64,000 nt of DNA from positions 2,905,126 through 2,969,125 of the forward strand of contig NC_090621.1 in NCBI RefSeq assembly GCF_004359215.1, in the 5' to 3' direction. A program made the translations under genes and the position numbers. Source of the DNA: Bremia lactucae. Lineage: Eukaryota; Oomycota; Peronosporomycetes; Peronosporales; Peronosporaceae. Each line of letters begins with the position of its first letter. Position 1 is the stretch's first letter. Below the pieces are notes generated by a model, which had not been told where the DNA came from, ran no database searches, and worked only from the letters and a program-made list of their open reading frames with translations. Below, one piece after another: positions 54,801 through 64,000 of this stretch.

Positions 54801-55040
54801 GAACACAGTTGAAATGTTAACTTCTGATCATTGAAAGAGACGGTCAATCCGATCGTGCAAACCGAATCCAAGAAGAGATTCTTCGCGGATACGTCTACTA
54901 CATGTTGGAGCAAGTTCTCGCCGGAAGAATTTGCCATTGACAATGCAGTGCATGCTTCGACAGAGCATACATTATTTTTCGTGAATGGCTTACGCCACCT
55001 ACGTATACCCAACTTGTTATTTGAGAGTGACACTTATTAA
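51895..55040 (+). mobile_element. Gyp-2 copy B2, protease to integrase
   Basis: Plus strand: end of protease, RT N-terminal region (52581-52799), RT palm (YFDDIFIHSRAM, 53236-53247), RNase H (53828-54100, MKYALAMLRAYLLGNRP), integrase zinc finger (54268-54480, damaged), integrase core (54437-54751, FVDRLSKMLHLAAVPESITA ... FRLYGLPRELVSD, then stop), C-terminal part (54831-55040). Mirror of 36000-39115. Dead by several frameshifts and stops. Confidence 0.85.
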
Positions 55041-57078
55041 AGGGGGGACTCGCTCGAGTAATAACCTTTTAGCTCTTGCTCATCAAGCATTAGCTCCATA
55101 GTTGCTCTTTCATTTATGTCAGTTCCTTTTCTGTCAGTTCACCGAATAAGCGATGGGATCCTGTACAAAATCGACTATCCGGCAGAAAATCACCTGCTGA
55201 CTCCGTTTTATTTCTATTTTCAGTGCGACCGGCTCGCTTTGCGGAGATATCAATCTCCTCATTGTTGATAGTATTATCGCTCTAATTAATAATATTGTTT
55301 TCGATGCTGAGTCTTTTAGCATCGTTTTTAAAGTCAGTGATAGCATCATATATTTATCTGAGTTTGTCTACTTCAATGTTAATTAAAATAACATCCGTAT
55401 TGTTCGCATTGACCTTACTTTCATAAAATGTTAATGACCTAGTCCAACTGTCTACGGTAAACCTACCAAAACATGTCGTGGCAAATGCGGGCGGTAATAA
55501 ATTACTGCCCAGGTATATCGACCGGTTTTGTGTATTGCACCGCAAAGGCAATGCGAACACGATCGAGCTGCCTCGTAGTATGCGCATGCATCCAACGTTT
55601 TAAGTTGGGCGTCTCAGTCCGTATGATTAATTCGAGGCTTCTTCCGATTCCGGATTATACCGGTACGGTTTAAGGCATCGGCCAAAGCCTGATGGTCCCT
55701 AGCTCAAGCCTTATGGCTTGGAACAGAATCTGAATCTCACGAAGCAGACGATCAACTCTTTCCTTCAAGGAAGAGATCTTCCGTCGAGCTGTCACCAGCT
55801 TGTTCTGAAGGAATAGATGTGTTCTTTCGTTTGCCTGTTCCAACCTGCGCCCAGTTTCTCAATTGGACATGAGAAACATTGTCGACAGTCACCGCTAACT
55901 CGTGGCAGCAGGAGTGCTCACGATCAATATCTTCCCTAAAAAAGAAAGATGTGATCCAAAACACGATATTAATTCGGGCTCGTCAAACGAGGCGAACCCG
56001 ATTTTTTCTCCCCTTCACATCGGTTGACGGATTCGAGTGGTGAGAAGCCTTTTTTTGTTGAAAGCTTCTCGAATCACCGTGAAGTAAAGAGTGTTTGGAC
56101 GAGTATATAGATCGTTAGCGAGGGTATCCACCCTCGCTTGATAGTTGGGAACCTTGTCTCCAACTGATATTGGATGTTACGGCTCTCATCTTGCAGACAA
56201 GACCCATCCTCCTCGACAGAAGGTCCATCGGAACGAGCGCTTCCCGCGCTTGTACTAGAACTGAAGGTTCTTAATCCCTTGAAGCATCTTGTAAGAGATG
56301 AGCGTTCCTCAAATGAGGATCTTTAAGGGAATATGCTTCCTTAGGGGTATGACCTGCACCCTAAAAGCAGCATGGACATGAGTCCCCCCACGAGAGGCAA
56401 GGAATCCCTGCCTTTCTAGACAGACGGTGCAAATTATAGCGTGCACCGACTACGGTCCTATTTTTTGAGCCGTTCACGCAAAGAGTTCAGCTTGTCAAGC
56501 AAGACCTCATGGCCTATGCGTTACACAATTCTGTACAAAGGCTGTCGAAGGTTGGAACGAAGGTTTGCCATCTTTTGCCCGTTTACGAGTGTTCCACGGT
56601 GCTGGCCAAAGGCATCGGTGAAAAATTCTGTTTCATCCTCACCAGGCTTGTGAAGCCTAAATGAGTCGAGTACGGAATCTGTTGGTCATACCAGACCAAT
56701 GAACTAGGTTACCCTTAGAGGGCAAGCAATGACTCTTTTCAGGAGCAAATCGCAACGTATTGCGGTTCCTCTACTGTTGGCTCACGTTAACGGTAGCGTT
56801 AACTTGACCTTTGAAGCGATCCCTATAATCACTTCTTTTCTGGTGATGCAAACTAGCACCACCAGTAACAGTCTTCCCTTCACGACCACTTAGTTTAACT
56901 TCAAGGTGATGAGGGATACCTCATCATCAGAGAATAATCGTCGCCCACGGAATTATCGTCAGATGACTCCCCACCGAAGAGGTCTGACGAGTCGAACAAC
57001 CTCGTCATCACTTCTCTGATTGTCACGTTAGAATCCAAATATTTAACAGACTCAGCCACAGGTGTTCCGGCGTCCTTC
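55041..57078 (+). mobile_element. 3' region of Gyp-2 copy B2
   Basis: Mirror of 33973-35940. It contains the antisense reading frame in decayed form (55964-55752 and about 57061-56760 on the minus strand). The sense strand has only short frames. It ends at the LTR starting at 57079. Confidence 0.75.
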
Positions 57079-57367
57079 TGTAACGGGGCACATGTGACCG
57101 GTGTACTGACACACTAAGGATATTGAGACTATATCATAGAGTCGGGGTGTGTGTCAGTACATCAGGGAATATGGCTGGGTAACCGTTTTGACTCAGCTCG
57201 GTACGAATGACACGTATCGGCACCTCAAGTTCGGAGTATTTATTTTCAGTAGTACTAAATTAGTAGCATTTCGTAGCCTAGTTTATTGCTGTACTTAGAC
57301 TGCTAGAAGATCTCAATATATTACAGATTAGAACTTCCTCTGTGAGTTGCTGAGTGGTCCTGTCACA
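57079..57367 (+). repeat. Short LTR (289 bp) with long inner stem and primer-binding block
   Basis: Starts TGTAACGGGGCAC, ends CCTGTCACA; followed at 57370 by TGGTAGCACTTGTAGTC. A perfect 13-bp inverted repeat (57102-57114 with 57149-57161, 34-nt loop) lies near its start. It is absent from the left arm, where only about 20 bp of LTR-like sequence remains at the corresponding place. Confidence 0.7.
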
Positions 57368-57502
57368 CCTGGTAGCACTTGTAGTCAATCCCGCGGCCAA
57401 GGATTGAAACAATCTGGATGGCACTTATGATGGATGACCCTGAAGATTATATGCCTCTAGGTGCTGAGACACATAATGATTGTGTGTCTGGAGCAACTTT
57501 AG

Positions 57503-58600
57503 TCAAGAGGTTTGCAAATTGTCTTGAGGTTGATCAGTAGGGCGTTGCGCCCCTACTGACCCCGACCGATTTTGGCGGTCCACCTCGCTGTTGCGATTTC
57601 GCAACAACGTCAAAATCACGACCGTCGCCCCTTTTGGCATTCTGTCCATCATTAAGTTCGCTATCTCTCGGTACTGATCGTAGGGCACTACACTCATGAG
57701 CGTTGTGTCCTAATTTTTGACAGAGACTGCTTTTCTGCAATCGCTTATTGTTCGAGAAACAAGGTTTCTCGCTTTCGACATAAGAGAGGTCCGTCGGTTC
57801 TGGACCTCCTAGCTTGTGTCGTTCTGGAGGACGATACGATGACGAACTAGCTTGAGCCTGTCTCAAGCTAAAGTCCTCCTGTTCCGCAACGGATATTGCT
57901 TCTTTAAGCGTATCCAGTTCCAAGGGGAGCAGGTGGGTCTTTACGGGGCCACCAGTAAGACCTTGCATGAACAACGTGATCAACCTGTGTTCATGAACTG
58001 GGTTGTTTGTGATACAATCGCTAAGAGTCGTCTGTGCTGGGCATGAGCGTGAGCATCACGCTTGCCTTGCTTGAGTTTCAGAAGCTCTGAACTCAGCTCT
58101 TGGTGGTTCAAACGTCTGTTTGAGTCGGGTTTAAAAAGCCTCTAGCGACCCAAAGACGTATGGGTCGCGCAACTTGAGGCCCAATGCCCAAGTTTTGGCA
58201 CGACCTGTCAGATTTGATTGAGCGAATGCGATTTCCATTTGCTCGTCGATGATGTGACGTGCTCGTATGGAATCGTCTAACTCGACAAACCATCTCAAGA
58301 GGGAGTCTTCTTCGACTCCCCTATACTTAGAGATGTCAATCTTAAAAGTTTCGGGACGATGCGCGTGCGTCATCCCAGGTACAGGGGTTTGTACCTGATG
58401 TAACCTCAACAGTTCTGCCTGTTGAGACCCTTGCAGTTTAAGCAAGGCTACCTTCTCCTTCGCCTCGTCTAGTTCATGTTATATGAACTTGGCGATGGAT
58501 GAATGGAGGGCATCTCTGTCCAAATCGGACAGCATGGCCAAGATGACATCATTCCCTACGGTCGAACTCATTCGTTCGACCGCACTCCTTTCTATGTAAC
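57503..58600 (-). pseudogene. Gyp-3 gag
   Basis: N-terminal part around 58445-58131 (YRGVEEDSLLRWFVELDDS, GRAKTWALGLKLRDPYVF) and C-terminal part 57983-57534 (LPLELDTLKEAISVAEQEDF, ERHKLGGPEPTDLSYVES, then SSLCQKLGHNAHEC where the first Cys of the zinc knuckle is Ser). The middle is interrupted. The 5' LTR is at 58706-59143. Confidence 0.8.
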
Positions 58601-58705
58601 TTAGAAAGGAGTAGCTATCACGTGATGCGTATTTCCATTATCATCTAACATGTCCATGTTAGATGATTATCTGTGGCCCTTGGACGGACTACAAGTGCTT
58701 AAAGG

Positions 58706-59143
58706 TGTAACGGGGCACTGTCGACTTGTACTGCTTCAGTACAAGTCCACTTCGCACTGCCTCAGTGCGAGTGGTGCCTCACGTTACTTCACGTACACTA
58801 GTACGTGCAGAGGAAGTCTTCTCTATAAAATACTTGCTTTAAAGAGTATTAATTAAAAACTGTATTACTATTATTAATTTATTCTGTTCTATCTACTTAT
58901 AAATAACTTAATTAGAAACTAGTACAAAACATGCACTAAAAGTCTTATCTGTCTTTCTCTTTGCACGCGTCCAGCGCTGACTGGACCGCGGGTAAGTAGA
59001 TATAATGGTCTATATCTACCAATGGATAAGCGTTTAGAATATTACCGTGTAAAGTAATATTCTCCAAATATTATCTACCTTTCAAATAAAATATTAATTA
59101 ACAACCTTTAAGTGTTAATTTCATGTAACGATACACCGTTACA
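58706..59143 (-). repeat. Gyp-3 LTR, 438 bp, with three hairpins near one end
   Basis: Termini TGTAACGGGGCACTG and ATACACCGTTACA. Hairpins: 58723-58747 (perfect 10-bp stem), 58747-58774 (12-bp stem with one bulge), 58790-58807 (7-bp stem). In the gag orientation these lie at the primer-binding-site end. Matches 12983-13424. Confidence 0.8.
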
Positions 59144-59390
59144 CCGGAACCATTACTTTTTGTCCCGAGATCGGCCGTCTTTGGCGGATTTCTTGATTTG
59201 ATTTGGTATCGGAAGAAGCCTCGTACTGATGGTACTGGCGGAGTTGTCTAGCTTAAAACGTAAGATGCGTACGCATCCTACGAGGCAGCTCGATCGTCAC
59301 GCATTTCCTTGGCGATGCAGTACACGGAACATGCCGATTTACCCAGATGACACCACTAGATGTGCATCTCTACATTGTGAGCGTATTATT
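59144..59390. repeat. Gyp-2 3'-region tail fragment
   Basis: The block CCTACGAGGCAGCTCGATCG ... GATGCAGTACAC matches 35455-35520 and 55540-55590, the pol-side end of the Gyp-2 3' region. Confidence 0.6.
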
Positions 59391-59394
59391 CTGA

Positions 59395-59610
59395 ATACCT
59401 CCGATAACGGATGACGGTTAGCGTCATCCGTTTCAATGTGATACATCTATGTGTAACACATACACTTAGGTGTGTCACACACACTTGGGTGGGTCACTTT
59501 GTGCACCAGACAGGTCTAAGGACTTCACATAAAGTAATTGACCATCCCGATAAGTACACTAAGTATACTGGATGGGTTTGTGTGACACGAGGCAACTTTA
59601 GCCCATTACA
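59395..59610 (-). repeat. Gyp-1 LTR fragment
   Basis: Matches the reverse complement of the outer (TGTAACGGG) part of the Gyp-1 LTR: the GGATGACG...CGTCATCC hairpin, GACCATCCCGATAAGTACAC, and an end AGCCCATTACA. Confidence 0.7.
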
Positions 59611-59887
59611 GGTGATACTATATCCATTTAACGAGCTACACTAATACCAGAGACATTAAATGTCTGAATTTGCTATGGACACTGGAAAACGTACTATTTG
59701 GTTTCTTTGATAGACCTAATAACTATTTATCGAATACGATCTATCATCAACGTAAGAAATCGATCTATCGTAATTTCGTGGAACTGCTGGTGTTAATCCA
59801 GTCATTGTCTTTATTCTCGCTTTATCGTCGGTCTCCCTCGTTTTGACACAGCCTATACATTATTCCACCTTAAATACGCACATAAAC

Positions 59888-60127
59888 ATGAAGTTTCTTC
59901 TATTCTCTTCTGTAGTAGTTACAGGGCTCGTCAACAGTTTCACGGCTTTTTTTAAACAAAAAGAGATTGATAAACTTTCGAGACTTCACATCCTTGCGAT
60001 GGCACCAACAGCACCGTCTACGACGATCGCGGATCGTGTCCGGCATAGAAAGTTCTCTTACCAACACCTGCTGATACCAATTCTTGTCCTTTTCCACGTT
60101 CTCACGGTACATCTGCAACTTGTTTGA
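59888..60127 (+). CDS. Putative small secreted protein (79 aa), possibly a broken gene
   Basis: Starts MKFLLFSSVVVTGLVNSFTA, a good signal peptide; the rest is basic and ends in a hydrophobic stretch (HLLIPILVLFHVLTVHLQLV). A different frame downstream (about 60260-60373) gives KPAADRFDGKSDVKATTLDI and ERRRGLFRFKATDT, which looks like real coding sequence. The gene may have an unrecognised intron or be frameshifted. No family recognised. Confidence 0.35.
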   Translation: MKFLLFSSVVVTGLVNSFTAFFKQKEIDKLSRLHILAMAPTAPSTTIADRVRHRKFSYQHLLIPILVLFHVLTVHLQLV

Positions 60128-60738
60128 CGAAATCCTTGGACAACAAGTGTGTAACACCCTTGGGCCTGAGGCTCTGGGGAGACTACCAATACCATAGAGC
60201 GATACGTGCGGTGACGCAATGATCCTTCCACTCTGTTACTTTGAGACCTTTCCTCTTTGTTCAGTAAACCTGCTGCTGATCGATTCGACGGCAAGTCTGA
60301 TGTGAAGGCTACGACACTCGATATAAAAGAACGGCGACGTGGACTATTTCGTTTCAAAGCAACAGATACCTAATGATCGCAAGCGAGATTGAATCGCAAC
60401 ACACTGATTTTATATTTCTTATGTTTCAGCGAAAAGGGCGAGGTACCGAGTGTGAAGTATTACCTGTCTTTTCGTTTTGTAAAGTCTTGGCGCCAACAAA
60501 AGAATCTTAAAGCCCTTTCCATGAATCAAGCAAATACAAAAAAACCTGCACACATTAATCCGTACAAAACTAAAGCTTTAAGCGCTTTTAAGATTTGTAG
60601 CACGTGCGCAAACTACACATCGATGATAACTCACGTACACTGGCTCTATAATTAAAAAAAAGGATGTTATCGTGGTATCGTGCTACTATGAATGACGGAC
60701 GACTGCCTCTATACCACTGTTTCTATTCTCAGTCCTAT
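60128..60738. other. Unresolved stretch between two secreted-protein genes
   Basis: Contains the short coding-like segment at about 60260-60373 and a pyrimidine-rich acceptor-like TTTATATTTCTTATGTTTCAG at about 60409-60429. Nothing else is recognised. Confidence 0.35.
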
Positions 60739-60755
60739 TCATTACTTGATTTTGC
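60739..60755 (+). promoter_or_regulatory. Inr-like motif
   Basis: TCATTACTTGATTTTGC-type sequence about 25-40 bases upstream of the ATG at 60780; similar in form and distance to those of the CAP genes. Confidence 0.4.
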
Positions 60756-60779
60756 TACATCCTCACCCGCTTGTCTTGA

Positions 60780-61625
60780 ATGAAATTCATATTGCTCATC
60801 TCACCACTACTATCGCTTGTCAGGAGTTTCTCCTTTGAAAGGGCAGACGAAAGTCAAGCGCTTGTCGGCACAAACACGAAAGCTGAAAAGTACGGATACG
60901 TTGCGGCAATCCACTTTGAAGGACCCGAAAGCAAAGCCTACTGTGCTGGTACTTTAATCGCGCCTCGTTTCGTTCTCACCTCGTCACTATGCCTATTAAC
61001 ATCCATGCACGACGTGTATGTAAGCCTTGGATCGACGCTTCGACCACGTGGCGACACGCACGAATTCGAATCAATACGCGTAGTGAGGTCGTTTGTTCAC
61101 CCTCTCATGACTTTAGAAGAAGGCGATTTAACACCTGAGCATGATGTGGGTATTTTCATGCTTGCGACTTCATCCAAGAATCAGCCCGCAAACTTACCTG
61201 CTGCCAAGGGGTCGGTTGGCAAACCTGGCGCAATGGCTACGACGTTTGACTGGAATTACCAGGATGGCAAGCAAGACTTTCATAGTCTCAACGCTGAGAC
61301 CACCAAGGTGATACGAAACGACAAGTGTTCTCAAATTTACGACGACGTCAATCAAACAACGGTGGAACATTATGTCATTTGTACCGGCAACGCCAATTGC
61401 AAGGGAAATATGGGCAGCCCACTTGTTGTGAATGGCACAATCGCGGGTGTCATGACAACTGGTCTAGGAATCGAAAAATGCGGAAAAGTGCCTCCTCTTT
61501 TTGCTCGAGTGTCAATCGAGTTGGAATTTATCGACGAAGTTTTAAATGGTGGCGACCCTGGCGAAATGACATCTTTGTTGACCGACGGCACGGGTTTTCC
61601 ACTGGAGGATTTGTTTCAGATATAG
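60780..61625 (+). CDS. Secreted trypsin-fold (S1) protein without catalytic residues, glucanase-inhibitor-like
   Basis: 281 aa. Signal peptide about 1-17. The S1 fold is clear: YCAGTLIAPRFVLTSSLC (54-71), EHDVGIFML (120-128), CKGNMGSPLVVNGTIAGV (207-224). In active trypsins these are LTAAHC, DVALL and GDSGGP. Here the His position is Leu70, the Ser position is Met211, and only the Asp (D122) is kept, so it cannot be a protease. Phytophthora glucanase inhibitor proteins (GIPs) have this same architecture and block plant endoglucanases in the apoplast; that role is an inference here. Length and paired cysteines (C55/C71) fit. Single exon. Confidence 0.85.
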   Translation: MKFILLISPLLSLVRSFSFERADESQALVGTNTKAEKYGYVAAIHFEGPESKAYCAGTLIAPRFVLTSSLCLLTSMHDVYVSLGSTLRPRGDTHEFESIRVVRSFVHPLMTLEEGDLTPEHDVGIFMLATSSKNQPANLPAAKGSVGKPGAMATTFDWNYQDGKQDFHSLNAETTKVIRNDKCSQIYDDVNQTTVEHYVICTGNANCKGNMGSPLVVNGTIAGVMTTGLGIEKCGKVPPLFARVSIELEFIDEVLNGGDPGEMTSLLTDGTGFPLEDLFQI

Positions 61626-62018
61626 ATGCCGCTTTGTTTCAACTTGTTAAAATAAGGCTGTTTGATGAGTAGATAAGACGACGTCTAACAATACATTTCT
61701 GCCTGTGTTTTACATAAAGAGCAACCTTATGACACTAAGAACAATGCGAGAAAAAAGAAGTATTAATTTCGATAGTAGGAATAAGAACTCATATTTTCTA
61801 AAGGAAAATTAATTAAGAAGTACAAAATTATTATCAGGTATTAAGTTTGACTTAATTGTATCCAGGACTGAGGACACGCAACAACAATAGATTCGATAGT
61901 CATTCGAGACAAATGCACCCGTAAATTCGAGAACCTGCACTTACCGTAGCCCCCAAGTCAACCTCATTGACAAAGCGAGGGCTGTCCAAATACCCGCGCA
62001 ACATTTTTATAGTTCTGA
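61626..62018. other. Intergenic with a small LTR remnant
   Basis: 61780-61862 resembles the A+T-rich inner part of Gyp-2 LTRs (AATTAAGAAGTACAAAATTATTATC ... TTTGACTTAA). Nothing else recognised. Confidence 0.45.
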
Positions 62019-62312
62019 TGTAGGCGGGCACGTCGTAATGTGGCCACGCTCTACTTAGACACACACCCTAGCATAGCGAGGAGGCCGTTCAAACCAGCTT
62101 CTCTTGCGTGCAGTGAGGTAGTTGTGGTGGGCGCGTTAGCGACCTCACCCAACGCACTAAGTACTCTGGTTAAGCGTCGTCACGGGAGCGGTAGTCCGGC
62201 TCCTCGTACGCACTTACCAAGAGAAAGAAGTTTTCAGACTGATTTATATTTAATAGTATTAAATATAAGTACCTATTTTACCAATCAGAATGTTATCTTC
62301 ATAGATCTTCTA
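62019..62312 (-). repeat. Gyp-1 LTR, inner (TGCA-side) part
   Basis: Reverse complement of the last 290 bp of the Gyp-1 LTR (TAGGCGGGCACGTCGTAATG at the left end). It stops after the AATATAAGTACCTATTTTAC block, so the outer part is missing. Confidence 0.75.
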
Positions 62313-64000
62313 ACACCGTAAAGGGCACAATGAGACGCGGCAACAACTTCGTAGTACCTCAAGGTAGTACAGAAACTGCATTTTTAGGTAGGGTAATAGT
62401 ACTAAATCGTACTTTTCCACACACTCGAACGCATTCACTATTTTTGCGGCCATTTCGGTCCGCATATTCTTTTTGCTTGTCCTGTGCGCTTGCCATTGCT
62501 TCACGGACTGTATGTGTGATGGCTAACCACTCATCTACAAAGCGTTGAGCCTCGCTCACGATTTTAGCATCAAACTCGCCTATCATACCGCCGAGAGGTC
62601 GGTCATAAGGCGTAGTTTTATTCACCACTGCTAAACTGGCAGGGTCACTAGGGCAAGTTTCTGTCTTTGAGATGATACCCTCATGGGTCATCGTCATATT
62701 GACGAAACTATGTCCCTCTTTCGCACCGAGCATAGTGAGGGCCCCTCCCCCACTAAGACTCGGGCTGCGCACAAACGAGATTGGCGTCCGAGGATGGCGC
62801 AGTCCCTTTATATAAAACGGTGTCTCACCCGTACTGGCGTGGACACTGTTAGTTATAGCAAACTCCACAAAAGGGCAATTGCTTCCTCCACTCTTTGGGA
62901 GCTGCTATAGTGCGAAAGACATCCGCCACGACCCGATTAGCACGTTCGGTTTGGCCATCGGTCTGGGGATGATCTGCGGTCGAAATGAGGAGCTTGCTAC
63001 CTAGCAGCTCGAAAACATGTGCCAAAATCCAGACGTAAAACGTGGATCCCGGTCCGATACTATGGACTCGGGTATCCCGTGTAGTCATTATACATGATAC
63101 AGGAACAAGAGAGCCTGCCTCCTTGCCTGTGATCAATGTCTTACATGGTGCTAAATGCACCATTTTGCTCAGTCTGTCTACAAAGACAACGAGCCCTTTC
63201 CGATTCTTATGATCGAACGGCATGCCAAACATGAAGTCCAGACTTACTGACTTCTAACAGTTGGTTGGAATCGGTAGCAACTTCAGTGGTGCACTGCTGG
63301 ACGGTGCAGGCTTAATGCGCTGACACTGTTCGCAAGAGCGAATATAGTTGGCCACCCATCTTTATAGGTGTAACCACCAAATTCCTTCCACACTCGTAAG
63401 AATGTCTTTTCACGGCCCAGATGCCCACTAGATGGTGTATCATGGAGCTCAAGAAGGATCATCAGCTTGAGATCTGTGTCATGAGGCACATAGATTCTGA
63501 AGGGATCACAAGGTGACAGCTGATGCCATAACAGGCCATCGCTGTAGCTAAAGCGATTCAGCTTAGCTTTCAGGTGCGACGGAAGGGAAACCTTTCGTCC
63601 ACCGAAGTGATCCAACAGCAGGTGACTGTGGTCGTCCTGACTGTAGCTCTTTTTTTATTTCAGAGGCTAATGAGCTCGTCACGTGGTATGCCTTCATGGC
63701 TGCCAACGCTGACGGCTGAAATTGAGCTTTAGCACTAGACACACTTTCCTGGTGTCTGACCTCGAAGTCTGGCCTCCGCGATAAAGCGTCAGCTAAGACA
63801 TTCGACTTACCCGGCTTGTATTCATCTTTGAAATAAAATTCAGAGAAGAATGTGAGCCGTCTTGCCATTCTAGGCAAGAGGGCGGTGAGTTTATTGCGGT
63901 CCGCAGTGATGCGTGATCCGCACAAACCACAAATGGTTCGGTGCCCAGTAGGTGCACACGAAACTTGACAAGAGCATACTTTATTGAAAGTAGCTCTTTG
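62313..64000 (-). mobile_element. Gyp-1 copy D4: RNase H end and integrase, running out of the window
   Basis: On the minus strand: RNase H/connection (63925-63563, FKDEYKPGKSNVLADALSRR), integrase zinc finger (63615-63283, LELHDTPSSGHLGREKTF; the CX2C half, RSCEQCQRI, is in a shifted frame), core (63232-62849, VVFVDRLSKMVHLAPCKTLI and TADHPQTDGQTERANR), C-terminal part (62868-62359). The DHPQTDGQTER block holds the last core catalytic region. Frameshifts make it non-functional. Confidence 0.85.

Overview
The window looks like a repeat-rich nuclear scaffold of an oomycete, most likely a downy mildew or Phytophthora relative. The reasons are: short introns (54-70 nt) in compact genes, oomycete-type Inr motifs upstream of genes for secreted proteins, two secreted CAP/PR-1-like proteins, a secreted trypsin-fold protein that has lost its catalytic residues (as in glucanase inhibitor proteins), and dense decayed Ty3/gypsy, Ty1/copia, LINE and pogo-like relics. 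The species assignment is inference. Four runs of N (9611-10183, 20049-20936, 29354-29453, 33582-33681) interrupt repeats.

Layout. 1-4930: two decayed gypsy elements on the minus strand. 4940-12428: a LINE whose middle segment is inverted, next to a gap. 12429-13424: two LTRs in inverted orientation. 14565-15509: secreted CAP protein. 16013-27899: gypsy family Gyp-1, first a plus-strand copy running into a gap, then a tail-to-tail inverted duplication of an already dead copy, with a 182-bp array of hairpins in its RNase H region. 27900-32130: short direct repeats, pogo and copia relics. 32200-41511: nested gypsy family Gyp-2. 41877-47815: a gene island. 48669-57950: an inverted duplicate of the retroelement block and of the 3' half of the last island gene. 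57079-59610: further LTR and gag remnants. 59888-61625: candidate secreted-protein genes. 62019-64000: minus-strand Gyp-1 copy leaving the window.

Gene island. MCM10 (replication initiation; 4 exons, 417 aa), an ADCK1-like ABC1/UbiB kinase (2 exons, 543 aa), a ZSWIM7/SWS1-like SWIM protein (2 exons, 172 aa) and a second CAP protein. I rebuilt these models by joining open frames at GT-AG introns that restore conserved domains: the MCM10 zinc finger and C-terminus, the kinase C-terminus, and the SWIM CxC...CxH motif. The kinase and the SWIM gene are divergent across 115 bp. MCM10 and the kinase are tandem on the minus strand, 95 bp apart.

Most notable are: (1) an inverted duplication with arms of about 9 kb around the gene island, whose inner break lies inside MCM10 exon 2; (2) Gyp-2 elements that appear to carry a long antisense reading frame between integrase and 3' LTR; (3) hairpin arrays near one terminus of LTRs in several families, plus a separate hairpin array inserted in a dead RNase H gene; (4) small patches of one retroelement family inserted in another. 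Apart from the island and secreted-protein genes, nearly all coding sequence here is broken retroelement.
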